DNA of 20,303 bases from an uncultured Alphaproteobacteria bacterium (GCA_937892955.1 CALBKH010000091.1:1-20303), one strand, 5' to 3'. Positions 1-9,288 are shown, numbered from the stretch's first letter. Translations and numbers: made by a program. Notes: a model not told the origin generated them from the sequence alone.

Positions 1-29
1 ATCAGACGGTTGAGGAACACACGGGGCAT
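1..29 (-). CDS. Start of an unidentified protein running out of the window (partial)
   Basis: Reading leftward, an ATG at 29 opens a frame (MPRVFLNRL) that stays open to the window edge. A Shine-Dalgarno-like GGAG lies 7 nt upstream of it, and an A+T-rich stretch that could hold a promoter lies further upstream (about 100-235). Only nine complete codons are visible, so nothing can be said about function. The ribosome-binding site is the main reason for calling it. It could equally be a chance ATG. Confidence 0.4.
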
Positions 30-411
30 TTCGTCTCTCCGCGGTTGGACGGTCGCCGACGGCGGGATGAAATCTCCCGTCGTCGGGGCGGACTTCCGCG
101 GAAATCATAGCATAAAAGCAACAAAAAGGAACAAAATTACCTTGTCGACAGGAATACCCGCATGCCGGGTACGAAAACATACGTATTATTATAGAATAAA
201 AGTCCGATTCTCGTGAAATGAAAATCTTGGAAATCACATCACGGCACGGATCCACCGGCGCCGTGGGGGCATCGATGGCGGGAAACGGATGAGAGTGCAG
301 AAGCTATGATGTGATCGTAAGGGTACGACATGAACCGAGGATGAACCGGCTCGAACGAGAACTTTTGTCGCCGGCCACCACGGCCACCCTCACCGATCCC
401 GCACACGGATC
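30..411. other. Intergenic region with an A+T-rich segment
   Basis: There is no credible gene between the leftmost start codon and the end of tamB. About 100-235 is markedly A+T-rich against the G+C-rich background and holds a TATAAT hexamer on the minus strand (188-193), without a convincing -35 partner. A small perfect inverted repeat (TACCCG/CGGGTA) spans 155-171. The short open frames here lack ribosome-binding sites. The A+T-rich part is probably the promoter region of the gene leaving the window at position 29. Confidence 0.5.
240..265 (-). terminator. Possible terminator hairpin after tamB
   Basis: CACGGC (240-245) pairs with GCCGTG (260-265), and on the minus strand two further pairs extend the stem to 8 bp including one G-U. 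Read in the direction of tamB transcription, it is followed by a moderately T-rich stretch but not a clean T-run. It lies about 147 nt beyond the tamB stop. Weak candidate. Confidence 0.3.
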
Positions 412-3400
412 TCAGTATTCCCGTTCGAAGAAGACACCGAGTCGTGAGTCCTCGGATCCGGCCTCGCCGCGGAGCTTGAGGTTGCGGGTGACGTCGAGAT
501 CGATCGTGCCGGCCGCCTCGCCCTTGGCGCCGGTCTTGACGCCCAGATAGACGTTCTCACCGACGTAGCGGCCGGCCTTGACCGCCGCGTTGCCCTTGGA
601 GTCGGTGACGATGTCGAGATCATCGAGGCCGGTCGACTTGCGGATCGAGCCGAGCAGGTCCGCCGCCTGTCCGCCGCCGGCCAGCTGCGCCACCGCCATG
701 GTCAGCCGAACCACCTGGACGGGCGACAGCTGGGTGATCGATCGCCCGAACAGGAAGCGCGCCAGGATCTCGTCCTGCGGCAGATCCTCGGACGCCGACA
801 GCGCGATGCGCGGGTCGCTCGCCGCGCCGTGGACGCGGGCGGTGACCGTCGTCGAGCCGCGCCTCGTCTCGGCGGTGAAGTCGATCTCCGGATCGAGACT
901 GCCGACGAGCTGGACGCGCCCGCGGGTGAGATCGATGCGCTGGCCGACCACGTCGAGCCGGCCGCGGATCATCTCGAAGGCGCCGACCGGCGCGAGGCGG
1001 TCGACCGGGCCGTCGAGCCGCAACCGACCGCCGAGTTCGGCGTCGATGCCGCGGCCGCGCACGAAGATGCGCGCCGGCGCCTCGACCGACAGCGCCAGGC
1101 CGAAGCCCGCCGCACGAGCCTTCGATCCCGGGCGATCGCGTCCGCGCGCCTTGGCGACGGTCCGCGCCACCGACCTCGAAGCGCCGCGATGTTCGGTGTC
1201 GATCACCGTGAGGCGCCCGGCGAAGCGTTCGGGTACGGCGATCTCGGCACGATCCACGGTGATCGCCCCGCCGATCGTCGGCCCGGCGAGGAGGTGGCCG
1301 CGGACGGTCAGAAGGCCGCTCGTCTCCGCCGTCAGCAAGTCGCCGTTGCGGATCCGGGCGCGGCTGAGACGCACCGTGAGATCGCCCGGCAGCCCTTGCG
1401 CCGGCGGCAGGTCGACGCTGCCGGAGAGCGCGATCGTCCCCGCCGACCCGGTGGTGATCGAGAAACTCTCGATGGTCGCGCGGCCGTCGCCGAGGCGGAT
1501 GCGGCCACTGCCGGCAGAGAGACGCATCCCGGTCTCCGGATCGGTCGCCCCGACCTCGGAGAGCGCGACGGCGCCGCCGATCCGTGGTGCGGCGGCCGAC
1601 CCGGTGATCCGGAGATCGAGCCTCGTCCGGCCGGCGAGCTTCGTCGCTCGCTCGCGCAGCAGGCCGTTCGCCGCGGCGAGCGGCACGTCGCCGGTGACGG
1701 TCACGTCGAGATCCGACCCATCGATCGACGCCCGCCCGCGTGCCGCGAGCGCGATGCCGCCGCCGGCCCGCACGGTCGCCTCGAAACGCGCGGCGCGATC
1801 GACGAGCGTACCGGTGGTGGTCAGAGCCGCCGGCGCGAGACCCGCATCGCGCAGATCCGGCGTCGCGATCCCGTCGGCGCCGAGGTCGAACCGCGTGGCG
1901 CGGTCGTCGGCCGGCGACGCCCGAAGATCGACCTTCGCCACGTCGACGCCCGACGCCGCGATGCGGGCGGCGTTCACCCGGCCGGCGATGGTCGGCGTGC
2001 CGAAGACGTCGGAAAGCGTCACGTCGAAGTCGGCCGAACCGACGGCCGCCCCCTCGACGACGAGACTGCGCGCCCGCCCGCGCGCCGCCGCGGTCTGCGC
2101 CCCGTCGCGGGTCGCGAGGGTGACCGAGGCGTCGAGCGCGCCCTTGGCCGTGACGAGGGCGATCGGCGCGAGGTCGCCGAGATCGGGGGACACGATCGCG
2201 AGCGTGCCCTCGACGAGCCCTTTCGGCGTGAGATCGAGCGCTCCTTCGATGCGGCTCCGTCCGGCGACGATCCGCAACCCGTCGAGCCGTGAGCCGCCGT
2301 CCTCCCGCGCGACGACGGTCGCGCCGCCGGTGAGCCGCCGGCCGGCGAGGTCGCCGGAGAGGGCGAAACGTCCGTCGAGTCCCGTCTCGCCGAACACCCC
2401 GTCGAAACGCGCCTCGCCGTCGCGCAAGGGGCGTCCCTGCAGGGAGAGCGAGGGCGCGGTGAGCGCTGCGGCGATCGCCGGGCGCGCCAGACCGCCGGTC
2501 GCCCGTGCCTCGAGCGCGACCCGTCCCTTCGCCTTCGGCGTCGCCACGCCGAGGTCGTGGATCACCGCGCCGAGCGACAGGTCCCCGGCGGTGCGGCCGA
2601 GCGTGCCGGCGGCTTCGAGGCGCAGCGATCGATTGTCGAGCGCGACGCCTTCGACGGTGAGGCCTTCGACCGAGCGCGCCACCCGGCCGCGCAGCGTCAT
2701 GCGGCCGCGCATCAGCGCGTCGGCCTCGGCCGAGCCGGTGGCGAGGTCGACGCTCTCGCCGTCGAGGGTGACGTCGAAGGCGCCGCCGAGAAGATGCCAT
2801 GTCCCACGGGCGGTGAGGTCGACGCGCCCACCGAGCCGGCGTCCGACGAGATCGGAGAGCGGCGCCAGCGTCTTCGCCGCGACGCCACCCTCGCCCGAGA
2901 TCGCCCCCGCCCCGATCGTTCCGGCGAAGCGAGCGGCGACGTTGCCGTCGTCGAGGGTCGACGTCGCGATCGTGATCGGCCCGCCGGCGCGCCAGTCGCC
3001 CCGCGCCGCCAGCCGCAGCGGCGAGCGGAAGGCCGCAGCCTCGCCCGGCCGCGGGCTCTCGATGCCGTCGACGCCGCCCGATACTTCGAAATTCGTCCCG
3101 CGCGACGTCGCGTCGGCGAGATCGTGGGCGACGCCGGTGGCGGTGATCTCGGCGCTGCGCAGACGCAGGTCGTCGCTCTCGAAGCCGTCGAGGCGGAGCG
3201 TTCCCTTCCACGGCGCTCGGTCGCCGAAGACGACGGCGAGGCTCGCCCGTCTTGCCCGCCCCCCGGTTCCCGGAATCGGCACGACCCCGTCGCCCGACCC
3301 GAGCTCGCCGGCGACGGTGAGCGCGGTCGGCACGCCGTCGGCGGCGAAGGCACCGACGGCTCGGAGCGCCGCCGCGCCCGAAACCAGTTCCGCACGTTCG

Positions 3401-4365
3401 AGAACGACACCGCCGCTCCCGGCCTCGGCCACCACCACGTCGAGTGACGTCCGGCCGGTGAAATAGGCCCCCCAGCGATCGGAGACGAGGCGGCCGAGCG
3501 ATCCGTCGACCTGCAGCGTATAACGCCGCCCCTGCGGCGCACTCGCCACGGCACCGCGTCCCGTGAGCAGCCGCTCTCCCTCGGCATCGAGGGTGAGATC
3601 GGCGGAAAAGCCGTCGACCGGCCCGCGTCCTCGCACCCCGAGCGCCAGCGCCGGCCGATCGCGGATGTCGAACAGGTTGGTCAGGAACCCGCCGTTCGGT
3701 TCGTCGAGCGCCAGATCGAGATCGAGCACCCGGTCGGCCTCGCGATAGCCGAGGCGGAAGTCGAGACGGCCGCCGGCGTCGAGACGGCGGACGGCGAAGC
3801 GCGCATCGAGAAGGTCGCCGTCGAGCCGTGCCCCGCCGTCGACGGCGAATCGGGCGGCGGGGCCGGCGATCCCTTCGGCGAGTGTCACATCGGGCACCGC
3901 CAGACGGTCGAGCCGAACCGAGACCGGCAGATCCGGCAGCGCGAAGGTCGGCGATGCGGTCGCCGACGGTACCGCCGAGCCCCGTGGCCGGCGGTCGAGA
4001 CGAATCGCGGCGGCGGTCAATTCGGCGATCTCCAACCGCCCTTTGAGGAGCGCCAGCCGGCTCCACACCAGATGGGCGTCGGTGATCTCCAGCCAGACGC
4101 CGTCGCGGTCGGCGAGAGTGATCGAGCCGATGCGCACGTCGGAGGAGAGGGCGCCGTCGATCCGGCCGAGGCGGATGCGGCGATCCGGCGTCGAGATCGT
4201 CTCCTCGACGAAGCGGACGAAGGCGGACTTCTCCTCGTCGTCCGTGGTGGGTGGGCTCGAGGTCGACGACGACGTCGATGCCGGCGCGGGGGTCTGCGCG
4301 GCGGCGCCGAGGCCGACGGCGAGGAGGGCCGCGAATGCGAGGGCGGCGAGGCGCGAGCGTGCCAT
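412..4365 (-). CDS. tamB: TamB, translocation and assembly module subunit (AsmA/TamB family, DUF490)
   Basis: This 1317-residue protein has an N-terminal hydrophobic signal/anchor (about residues 5-23) followed by a Pro/Ser/Thr-rich linker. The long body is rich in beta-strand patterns with regularly spaced Gly and Asp. The C-terminal region is of the DUF490/TamB type, with a LFGRS-like segment before the end and a final strand ending in aromatic residues (FFEREY). Family knowledge: TamB is anchored in the inner membrane, spans the periplasm as a hydrophobic groove, and works with TamA in outer-membrane protein insertion or lipid transport. Length is within the usual 1200-1500 range. The ATG at 4365 overlaps the tamA stop by one base (TGATG), so the two are translationally coupled. 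A very long plus-strand open frame inside the gene is a high-G+C shadow. Confidence 0.93.
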   Translation of the reverse strand: MARSRLAALAFAALLAVGLGAAAQTPAPASTSSSTSSPPTTDDEEKSAFVRFVEETISTPDRRIRLGRIDGALSSDVRIGSITLADRDGVWLEITDAHLVWSRLALLKGRLEIAELTAAAIRLDRRPRGSAVPSATASPTFALPDLPVSVRLDRLAVPDVTLAEGIAGPAARFAVDGGARLDGDLLDARFAVRRLDAGGRLDFRLGYREADRVLDLDLALDEPNGGFLTNLFDIRDRPALALGVRGRGPVDGFSADLTLDAEGERLLTGRGAVASAPQGRRYTLQVDGSLGRLVSDRWGAYFTGRTSLDVVVAEAGSGGVVLERAELVSGAAALRAVGAFAADGVPTALTVAGELGSGDGVVPIPGTGGRARRASLAVVFGDRAPWKGTLRLDGFESDDLRLRSAEITATGVAHDLADATSRGTNFEVSGGVDGIESPRPGEAAAFRSPLRLAARGDWRAGGPITIATSTLDDGNVAARFAGTIGAGAISGEGGVAAKTLAPLSDLVGRRLGGRVDLTARGTWHLLGGAFDVTLDGESVDLATGSAEADALMRGRMTLRGRVARSVEGLTVEGVALDNRSLRLEAAGTLGRTAGDLSLGAVIHDLGVATPKAKGRVALEARATGGLARPAIAAALTAPSLSLQGRPLRDGEARFDGVFGETGLDGRFALSGDLAGRRLTGGATVVAREDGGSRLDGLRIVAGRSRIEGALDLTPKGLVEGTLAIVSPDLGDLAPIALVTAKGALDASVTLATRDGAQTAAARGRARSLVVEGAAVGSADFDVTLSDVFGTPTIAGRVNAARIAASGVDVAKVDLRASPADDRATRFDLGADGIATPDLRDAGLAPAALTTTGTLVDRAARFEATVRAGGGIALAARGRASIDGSDLDVTVTGDVPLAAANGLLRERATKLAGRTRLDLRITGSAAAPRIGGAVALSEVGATDPETGMRLSAGSGRIRLGDGRATIESFSITTGSAGTIALSGSVDLPPAQGLPGDLTVRLSRARIRNGDLLTAETSGLLTVRGHLLAGPTIGGAITVDRAEIAVPERFAGRLTVIDTEHRGASRSVARTVAKARGRDRPGSKARAAGFGLALSVEAPARIFVRGRGIDAELGGRLRLDGPVDRLAPVGAFEMIRGRLDVVGQRIDLTRGRVQLVGSLDPEIDFTAETRRGSTTVTARVHGAASDPRIALSASEDLPQDEILARFLFGRSITQLSPVQVVRLTMAVAQLAGGGQAADLLGSIRKSTGLDDLDIVTDSKGNAAVKAGRYVGENVYLGVKTGAKGEAAGTIDLDVTRNLKLRGEAGSEDSRLGVFFEREY

Positions 4366-6344
4366 CAGAAGGCCTCCCCGATGCCGATGTAGATCCCGAA
4401 GCGCGGATCGCCCGGCTCCGGGTTCAGCGGTGCGGCGACGTCGAAGCGGATGGCGCCGAGACCGGTGTGATAGCGCAGGCCGAGACCGGCCCCGATGCGG
4501 ATCCTCCCGGAGAAGTCCGGCAGGCGTGACGAGAAGGCGGTGCCGGCGTCGACGAAGGGGACGACGCCGATGGTCTCGGTCACCCGCGCCCGGTATTCGA
4601 GCGAGGCCTCGGCGAGCGACAGACCGCCGACGATGTCGCCGGCCGGGGTGCGCGGCCCGAGGCTGCGATAGGCGAAACCGCGCACCGACCCGCCGCCGCC
4701 GGCGAAGAACAGCCGATCGTCCGGGATCTCGCGTGCCGAGGCGCCGAAGATCGAACCGAAGGCGACGCGGCCGGCGAGCACGTGGCGACCCTCGTCGTCG
4801 AGCGCCCGATAGGCGGTGGCGTCGAGGCGGCCGATCGCTCCGAGGTTGCCGTAGCGCATCTCGTAGAAGGGCTCGAGCTGCCCCTTGATGCGGTAGCCGC
4901 GGGTCGGGGCGAGCCGATCGTCGGTGGTGTCCCGGGCGAGTTCGGCGGGCAGGCCGAGGAGACGGAAGTCTCGCTCGCCCCAGGCGTCGTCGACGTGGGC
5001 CGCCTCCATCGTCACGCCGAGTTTGCCGGTGAGGCCGGGGTAGAATTCGTGGGCGAGGCCGACGCGGGCGCGGACGGCCTCTTCCGTGTAGGGATCGTAG
5101 ACCTCGCGCGCCGCCTGGAGCTGCACCGTCAGATCGGTCGCAGGATCGAGGACGCCGGGCTTCACGAAGGTGAAGCCGCCGGAATAGGTGAAGCGGCTCG
5201 GGTCGGCGACGTCGATGCCACTGACCCGCGCCTCGACGCGCAGCTTCTCGGCACGGCCGAAGAGGTTGCGATGCTGCCAGTAGCCTTCGAGGCCGGCGCC
5301 GTCGATCGTCGAGTAGCCGCCACCGACGCCGAAGACATGGAGCGGCCGCTCCGCCACGGTGATCGTGACCGGCTGGCGTGCCGGGTTCACCCAATCCTGG
5401 CTCGAGCCGGCGTCGACGATGCGCACCGAAGAGAACACCTCGAGCCGCCGCAACCGCCGTTCGGCGCGCTTCACCTCGTCCGACGACCACTCTTCGCCCG
5501 GCGGCAGATCGGCTTGCCGGGCGACGAAGTCGGGATCCATGTCCTTCGTGCCCTCGACCCTGGTCGGCCCGAAGACGGCGGCGCCCGCCGGATCGATCCG
5601 GATCGTCACGTCGACGCGACGGTTCGGGTGATCGGCGACCACCTTGCGCGAGGCGATCCTCGCTTCGGGGTGTCCGATCCGGCGCCAGGCCGCGACCAGT
5701 ACCTCCTCCGAGCCGGTCACCGCCCCCGCTCGCGCCGCTGCGCCGGCGACCAGACCGAGGTCCTCCGGTGTCTTCGGCGGCTTGATGTCGGCCTGGAGCT
5801 GCGGCGGCACGCGGCTCGGCCGGCCGTCGATGTCGATGCGGCCGAAGACGTAGCGCGGCCCGGGGTCGACGGTGATGCGGACCGCGACCGGGTTCGGCAG
5901 CGTCGCGTCCGGCGCGATCTCCTCGACCGGTCGGCCGTTTGCCTCGATCGTGATGGTCCCGCCGTACCGGCCCTCGGAATAGAGGGCGGCGAGCAGGCGG
6001 CCGTAGTCGTCGCGCGCCCGCGCCAGGAAAGAGGCGGTGCTCGGCGGCGGCGTGTCACCGGCTTCCGAGACGAGCCGGGAGACATCCTTCAGCCGCGCCT
6101 CGACGTCGCCATCGGCAGGCTCGACGACGAGGGTCGGCAGGTAGCGCTGCGCCTCGGCGGAGACGGGTGGCGTCTCGGCCTTCTCACCGAAGAAATGGAC
6201 GCCGAAGAGCTCGAAGGCGGCGGCCGGCGAGGCGAGAACGAAGGCCGTCGCGAAGGCGCACCCCGCCACCGACGCGAACCGGAACGAGACCCGTCCCCGG
6301 CCACCCCGGCGGAACCCGCTTCCGGCACTTCGAACCACATCCAT
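4365..6344 (-). CDS. tamA: TamA, outer-membrane BamA/Omp85-family assembly factor
   Basis: This is a 659-residue protein. It has a basic N-terminus, a hydrophobic signal peptide (about residues 20-43, cleavage likely after the Ala run before FELF), and POTRA-like repeats, including the pattern RYVFGRIDIDG. The C-terminal half is an Omp85-type beta-barrel with barrel-strand motifs such as GGYSTIDGAGLEGYWQHRN, FFAGGGGSVRGFAYRSLGP and FVDAGTAF. It ends in Phe (GIGEAF), as expected for a substrate of the Bam machinery. Family role: partner of TamB in the outer membrane. The reading frame stays open well upstream into the otsA region. I chose the ATG at 6344 because it is the first start giving a sensible signal peptide, with a weak GGGA upstream. 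It lies 251 bp after otsA and may have its own promoter, but none is obvious. Confidence 0.92.
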   Translation of the reverse strand: MDVVRSAGSGFRRGGRGRVSFRFASVAGCAFATAFVLASPAAAFELFGVHFFGEKAETPPVSAEAQRYLPTLVVEPADGDVEARLKDVSRLVSEAGDTPPPSTASFLARARDDYGRLLAALYSEGRYGGTITIEANGRPVEEIAPDATLPNPVAVRITVDPGPRYVFGRIDIDGRPSRVPPQLQADIKPPKTPEDLGLVAGAAARAGAVTGSEEVLVAAWRRIGHPEARIASRKVVADHPNRRVDVTIRIDPAGAAVFGPTRVEGTKDMDPDFVARQADLPPGEEWSSDEVKRAERRLRRLEVFSSVRIVDAGSSQDWVNPARQPVTITVAERPLHVFGVGGGYSTIDGAGLEGYWQHRNLFGRAEKLRVEARVSGIDVADPSRFTYSGGFTFVKPGVLDPATDLTVQLQAAREVYDPYTEEAVRARVGLAHEFYPGLTGKLGVTMEAAHVDDAWGERDFRLLGLPAELARDTTDDRLAPTRGYRIKGQLEPFYEMRYGNLGAIGRLDATAYRALDDEGRHVLAGRVAFGSIFGASAREIPDDRLFFAGGGGSVRGFAYRSLGPRTPAGDIVGGLSLAEASLEYRARVTETIGVVPFVDAGTAFSSRLPDFSGRIRIGAGLGLRYHTGLGAIRFDVAAPLNPEPGDPRFGIYIGIGEAF

Positions 6345-6595
6345 GCTCACGTCCCGTCCGGCCGACTTCGTCCGACCCGAGGCGCGAAGCGGCTTCTCCG
6401 TCGTCCACGGTCGTTTCGGCCGACCGCCATCGACCTCCTTCGAATGTCCGCCGAAACCACACGTCGTTCGTCGCGTGCGGCCCCACGGCGGTCGGTCCCC
6501 TGCCGACACCTTCGCATCTGCGACCCGTCGCGTCGACCTCCGATGGAATCGCTGGCCGAACCGGGGTGCCGCCGACCGTGTGTCCGCGCCTCTCC

Positions 6596-8041
6596 TCACC
6601 GCCTCGCCGGCTGTCCGAACCTCTGGTCGGAGGTCCGCATGAAGCCGAGCAGGCGGCTGGCGAAACTCGCCCGATCGTCCTCGAGCGCCCCGAGGAAGGT
6701 CTCGGCCCAGATGTCGATCGAGTTCTCGACGAGGCGCTCCCAGTTTGTGCGCCACCGGGCGATGCGCTCGTCGAGCGGCATCTCCAGTGCCTTGGCGACG
6801 GCGCGCGCCATCCCCTCGCAGTCGTAGGGGTTGACCAGCATCGCGCCTTCGAGTTCGGCGGCGGCGCCGGCGAAGCGCGACAGGACCAGGACGCCCGGAT
6901 TCTCCGGATCCTGGGCCGCCACGTATTCCTTGGCGACGAGATTCATCCCGTCGCGGAACGGAGTCACCAATCCGATGTCGGCGGCGCGATAGAGTCCGGC
7001 GAGGGCGGTGCGGCCATAGGCGCGGTTCACGTATCGGATCGGCGTCCAGTTCGCCTCGCCGAACCGCCCGTTCACCCGACCCGCCATCTCCGACACGCTG
7101 CGTTCGATGTCGGCATATTCGGGCACTTCCGAGCGGCTGCGCGGCGTGATCTGCAGATAGGTGACCTTGTTGACGAGGTCGGGATGGATCTCCAACAGCT
7201 TCTCGAAGGCCGCCATCCGCTCCGGAACGCCCTTGGAGTAGTCGAGCCGATCGACGCCGATGATCAGCTTGCGCCCGAGCAGGCTCTCGGTGATCTCGCG
7301 GACGAAGGAGACCAGGGCGGCGCGTCGCGCCCGAGTCGCGAAGGCCTTCGTCTCGATACCGATCGGGAAATGCGCGATCCGGGTCGAGCGGTCGTTCCAG
7401 CCGACGACGCCGCGGCCGTTCGAGCGGAGCCCGTATTCGCGGGTGAGATAGGCGAAGAGATTGTCGGCGTCCGCCTCGGTCTGGAGACCGACGAGGTCGT
7501 ATTCGAGCAGCGCGTTCACCAGATCTTCGTGACGCGGCAACGCCATCAGGATGTCGGGCGCCGGCCAGGGGATGTGGTGGAAATAGCCGATCCGGTTCTT
7601 CACCCCGAGCCGGCGCAGTTCCGAGGCCAGCGGGATCATGTGGTAGTCGTGGACCCACACCAGATCGTCGTCGCGCAGCAGCGCGGCGATCGCCTTGGCG
7701 AAACGGCGGTTGACCCCGTGGTAGGCCGCGAGTTCGTTGCGGGCGAATTCGGTCAGATCGAGCCGGGTGTGCATCAGCGGCCACAGCACCCGATTGGAGA
7801 AGCCGTTGTAATATTCCTGCACCTCGTCCGGCGTCAGATCGAGATGGGCGTAGGAGACCGCTCCGACCTCGGTGATCCGCGGCGTCGCCGACGGCTCGTC
7901 GACCGCCGCGCCCGACCAGCCGAGCCAGATCCCGCCACGCTGCCTCAGCGCCTGCTCGAGTGCCACCGCGAGCCCGCCGGCGCGGGTCCGTCCGGCGGCC
8001 GGATCGGGCACGCGGTTCGAAACGACGACGAGACGGCTCAA
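6596..8041 (-). CDS. otsA: Trehalose-6-phosphate synthase (GT20 family)
   Basis: This 481-residue protein joins glucose from UDP-glucose to glucose-6-phosphate, giving trehalose-6-phosphate in the cytosol. GT20 motifs are present in order: VVVSNRVPDP and AGGLAVALE at the N-terminus, GWSG, WVHDYHMIPL, IGYFHHIPWPAP, GVDRLDYSKGVPERM, TPFRDGMNLVAKEYVA and VLSRFAGAAAEL. Length is normal for bacterial OtsA. The start is a TTG at 8041, which overlaps the otsB stop in the four bases 8038-8041 (TTGA). The conserved LVVVSNR strand begins four residues in, so there is no room for a much later start. Expression is therefore probably coupled to otsB. Confidence 0.95.
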   Translation of the reverse strand: MSRLVVVSNRVPDPAAGRTRAGGLAVALEQALRQRGGIWLGWSGAAVDEPSATPRITEVGAVSYAHLDLTPDEVQEYYNGFSNRVLWPLMHTRLDLTEFARNELAAYHGVNRRFAKAIAALLRDDDLVWVHDYHMIPLASELRRLGVKNRIGYFHHIPWPAPDILMALPRHEDLVNALLEYDLVGLQTEADADNLFAYLTREYGLRSNGRGVVGWNDRSTRIAHFPIGIETKAFATRARRAALVSFVREITESLLGRKLIIGVDRLDYSKGVPERMAAFEKLLEIHPDLVNKVTYLQITPRSRSEVPEYADIERSVSEMAGRVNGRFGEANWTPIRYVNRAYGRTALAGLYRAADIGLVTPFRDGMNLVAKEYVAAQDPENPGVLVLSRFAGAAAELEGAMLVNPYDCEGMARAVAKALEMPLDERIARWRTNWERLVENSIDIWAETFLGALEDDRASFASRLLGFMRTSDQRFGQPARR

Positions 8042-8916
8042 GGTTCGGCCCTCCGAGGATTTCGACGGGTGGCGGGTTCGTCGGACGAGCCCGATCGTCG
8101 AGTGGGTTCTCGGGACGCTCCTCCACGGTTCGCCGCGTCCGCCCGGCTTTCGAGGATGCGCAACACATCGGCCGGTCCGCCGATCTCGAAATCGGCCCGA
8201 TGTCCGTCGCGTCGTCCGACCTGATACGAGGTGCCGCCGAAGGCGCGCGCCGCGTCGAAGGCGTCGTCGTCGGTGACGTCGTCGCCGAAGACGATCGGCG
8301 CTCGACCGTGGAAGGGGGCCTCCATCATGAGCCGGCGCAGCGCGGTCCCCTTCGACGTCCCGGCGAGCGTCGCCTCCACCACCATCTTGCCGTGACGCAG
8401 ACGGAATCGCTCCGGCGCATGCCCGACGGCGCGAGCGACGTCGCGCTCGATCGTCGCGGCCGCATCCGGCGCGGCGCGAAAATGGACGGCGAGAGCGAGA
8501 CCCTTGTCCTCGATCTCGACACCACCCGGCCAGTCGGCCGAAAGAGCGGTCAGGCTTCTGCGAACCGGATCCATCTCCGCCACGTCGCGCGATACCGAGC
8601 GACCGCAGGGCAACCGCAGCTCCAGGCCGTGCTGGCCGCAGCCCGGTAGAACCGTCGGCCCGAGTTTGCGGTCGATGGTGTCGAGCGATCGGCCGGTCAG
8701 GACCGCGACGGCGCCACCGGTTCGCTCCGACAGTCGCGACAGCAATCCGGCCAACCGCGTCGGCACCACGACGGCGTCGGGAGTGGGGGCGATGTCGACC
8801 AGCGTCCCGTCGAAATCGACGAAGAAAGCCGCCTCGTCGCGATGTCCCCGAGCGTCGAGCGGCAGGCTCGCCCGCACCGTCTTCCGCGCAGCACCTTCGT
8901 GTTTCATCGACCGCAT
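8038..8916 (-). CDS. otsB: Trehalose-6-phosphate phosphatase (HAD superfamily)
   Basis: This 292-residue HAD phosphatase removes the phosphate from trehalose-6-phosphate to give trehalose, the second step after OtsA. Visible HAD motifs are FFVDFDGTLVDIAPTPD (nucleophile and acid-base Asp), VLTGRS (motif II), the KGTALRRLM Lys region, and FGDDVTDDDAFDA (motif IV, Mg binding). The cap-domain signature DKGLALAVHFR is also present. The ATG at 8916 is preferred because GAGG sits 6 nt upstream. An in-frame TTG at 8922 touches that same GAGG and is unlikely. The C-terminal 35 or so residues after the HAD core are Arg/Ser-rich and probably disordered. First gene of the otsBA operon, behind the promoter at 9008-9036. 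Confidence 0.94.
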   Translation of the reverse strand: MRSMKHEGAARKTVRASLPLDARGHRDEAAFFVDFDGTLVDIAPTPDAVVVPTRLAGLLSRLSERTGGAVAVLTGRSLDTIDRKLGPTVLPGCGQHGLELRLPCGRSVSRDVAEMDPVRRSLTALSADWPGGVEIEDKGLALAVHFRAAPDAAATIERDVARAVGHAPERFRLRHGKMVVEATLAGTSKGTALRRLMMEAPFHGRAPIVFGDDVTDDDAFDAARAFGGTSYQVGRRDGHRADFEIGGPADVLRILESRADAANRGGASREPTRRSGSSDEPATRRNPRRAEP

Positions 8917-9007
8917 CGGCAACCTCGTCGAAATGACAAAGAAATCATGACCTTCCGGCTCTCGCCGGGTCGGGCATGGTCAATCTATTCGGTATCATTG
9001 GATGAAC

Positions 9008-9036
9008 CGTATAGCTCAAAGCAGCTTATTTGTCAA
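9008..9036 (-). promoter_or_regulatory. Sigma-70-like promoter for otsBA
   Basis: On the minus strand a perfect TTGACA (-35, positions 9036-9031) is followed by a 17-nt spacer and TATACG (-10, positions 9013-9008). Transcription would start near 9001, leaving a leader of about 85 nt before the otsB ATG at 8916. The leader contains the GAGG ribosome-binding site and a small G+C-rich hairpin. The optimal spacing and the A+T-rich upstream DNA make this the most convincing promoter in the window. Confidence 0.7.
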
Positions 9037-9239
9037 TATAATTGAACTATATTTTACGAGCACAAAATCAAGATACGATCAATGTATTTTGTATTCGAAA
9101 CCTATGTTTCGGTGGATCGAAAATAATGTTGAAGTATCGGCTTCTATTTCGAATGGCGACTGAGAGAGGTGGAGATGTACTTCGAGAGCAAATGATCCGC
9201 ATCGACCGCCGATCGTGCCGAGGCCCCGCCGAGCGCGAA

Positions 9240-9288
9240 GACGCCCGCATCGTCGGCGACTGCGAACAGGGCCGACGATGCGGGCGTC
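9240..9288 (-). terminator. Long perfect stem-loop after the rhodanese gene
   Basis: Positions 9240-9257 are the exact reverse complement of 9271-9288, an 18-bp perfect stem with a 13-nt loop. It starts 38 nt beyond the rhodanese stop codon. No T-run follows on the minus strand, so it is either a T-less (L-shaped or Rho-assisted) terminator or a 3' stabilising hairpin. Confidence 0.65.

Noticed and set aside
578..3466. 962-codon plus-strand open frame antisense to tamB
   Set aside because: Arg/Ser/Pro/Ala-rich with no domain, no ribosome-binding site and no signal. It is a typical high-G+C shadow of the minus-strand tamB, whose family features are clear.
412..5490. Continuous minus-strand frame longer than tamB
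   Set aside because: The part upstream of 4365 is an out-of-frame reading of tamA (Arg-rich, no family match). The TamB signal/anchor begins at the ATG at 4365.
6345..8168. Long N-terminal extension of the tamA frame
   Set aside because: It runs antiparallel in frame terms through otsA and a non-coding gap. The signal peptide and normal TamA length start at 6344.
8917..8922. TTG at 8922 as start of otsB
   Set aside because: It abuts the GAGG ribosome-binding site with no spacing; the ATG at 8916 has correct spacing.
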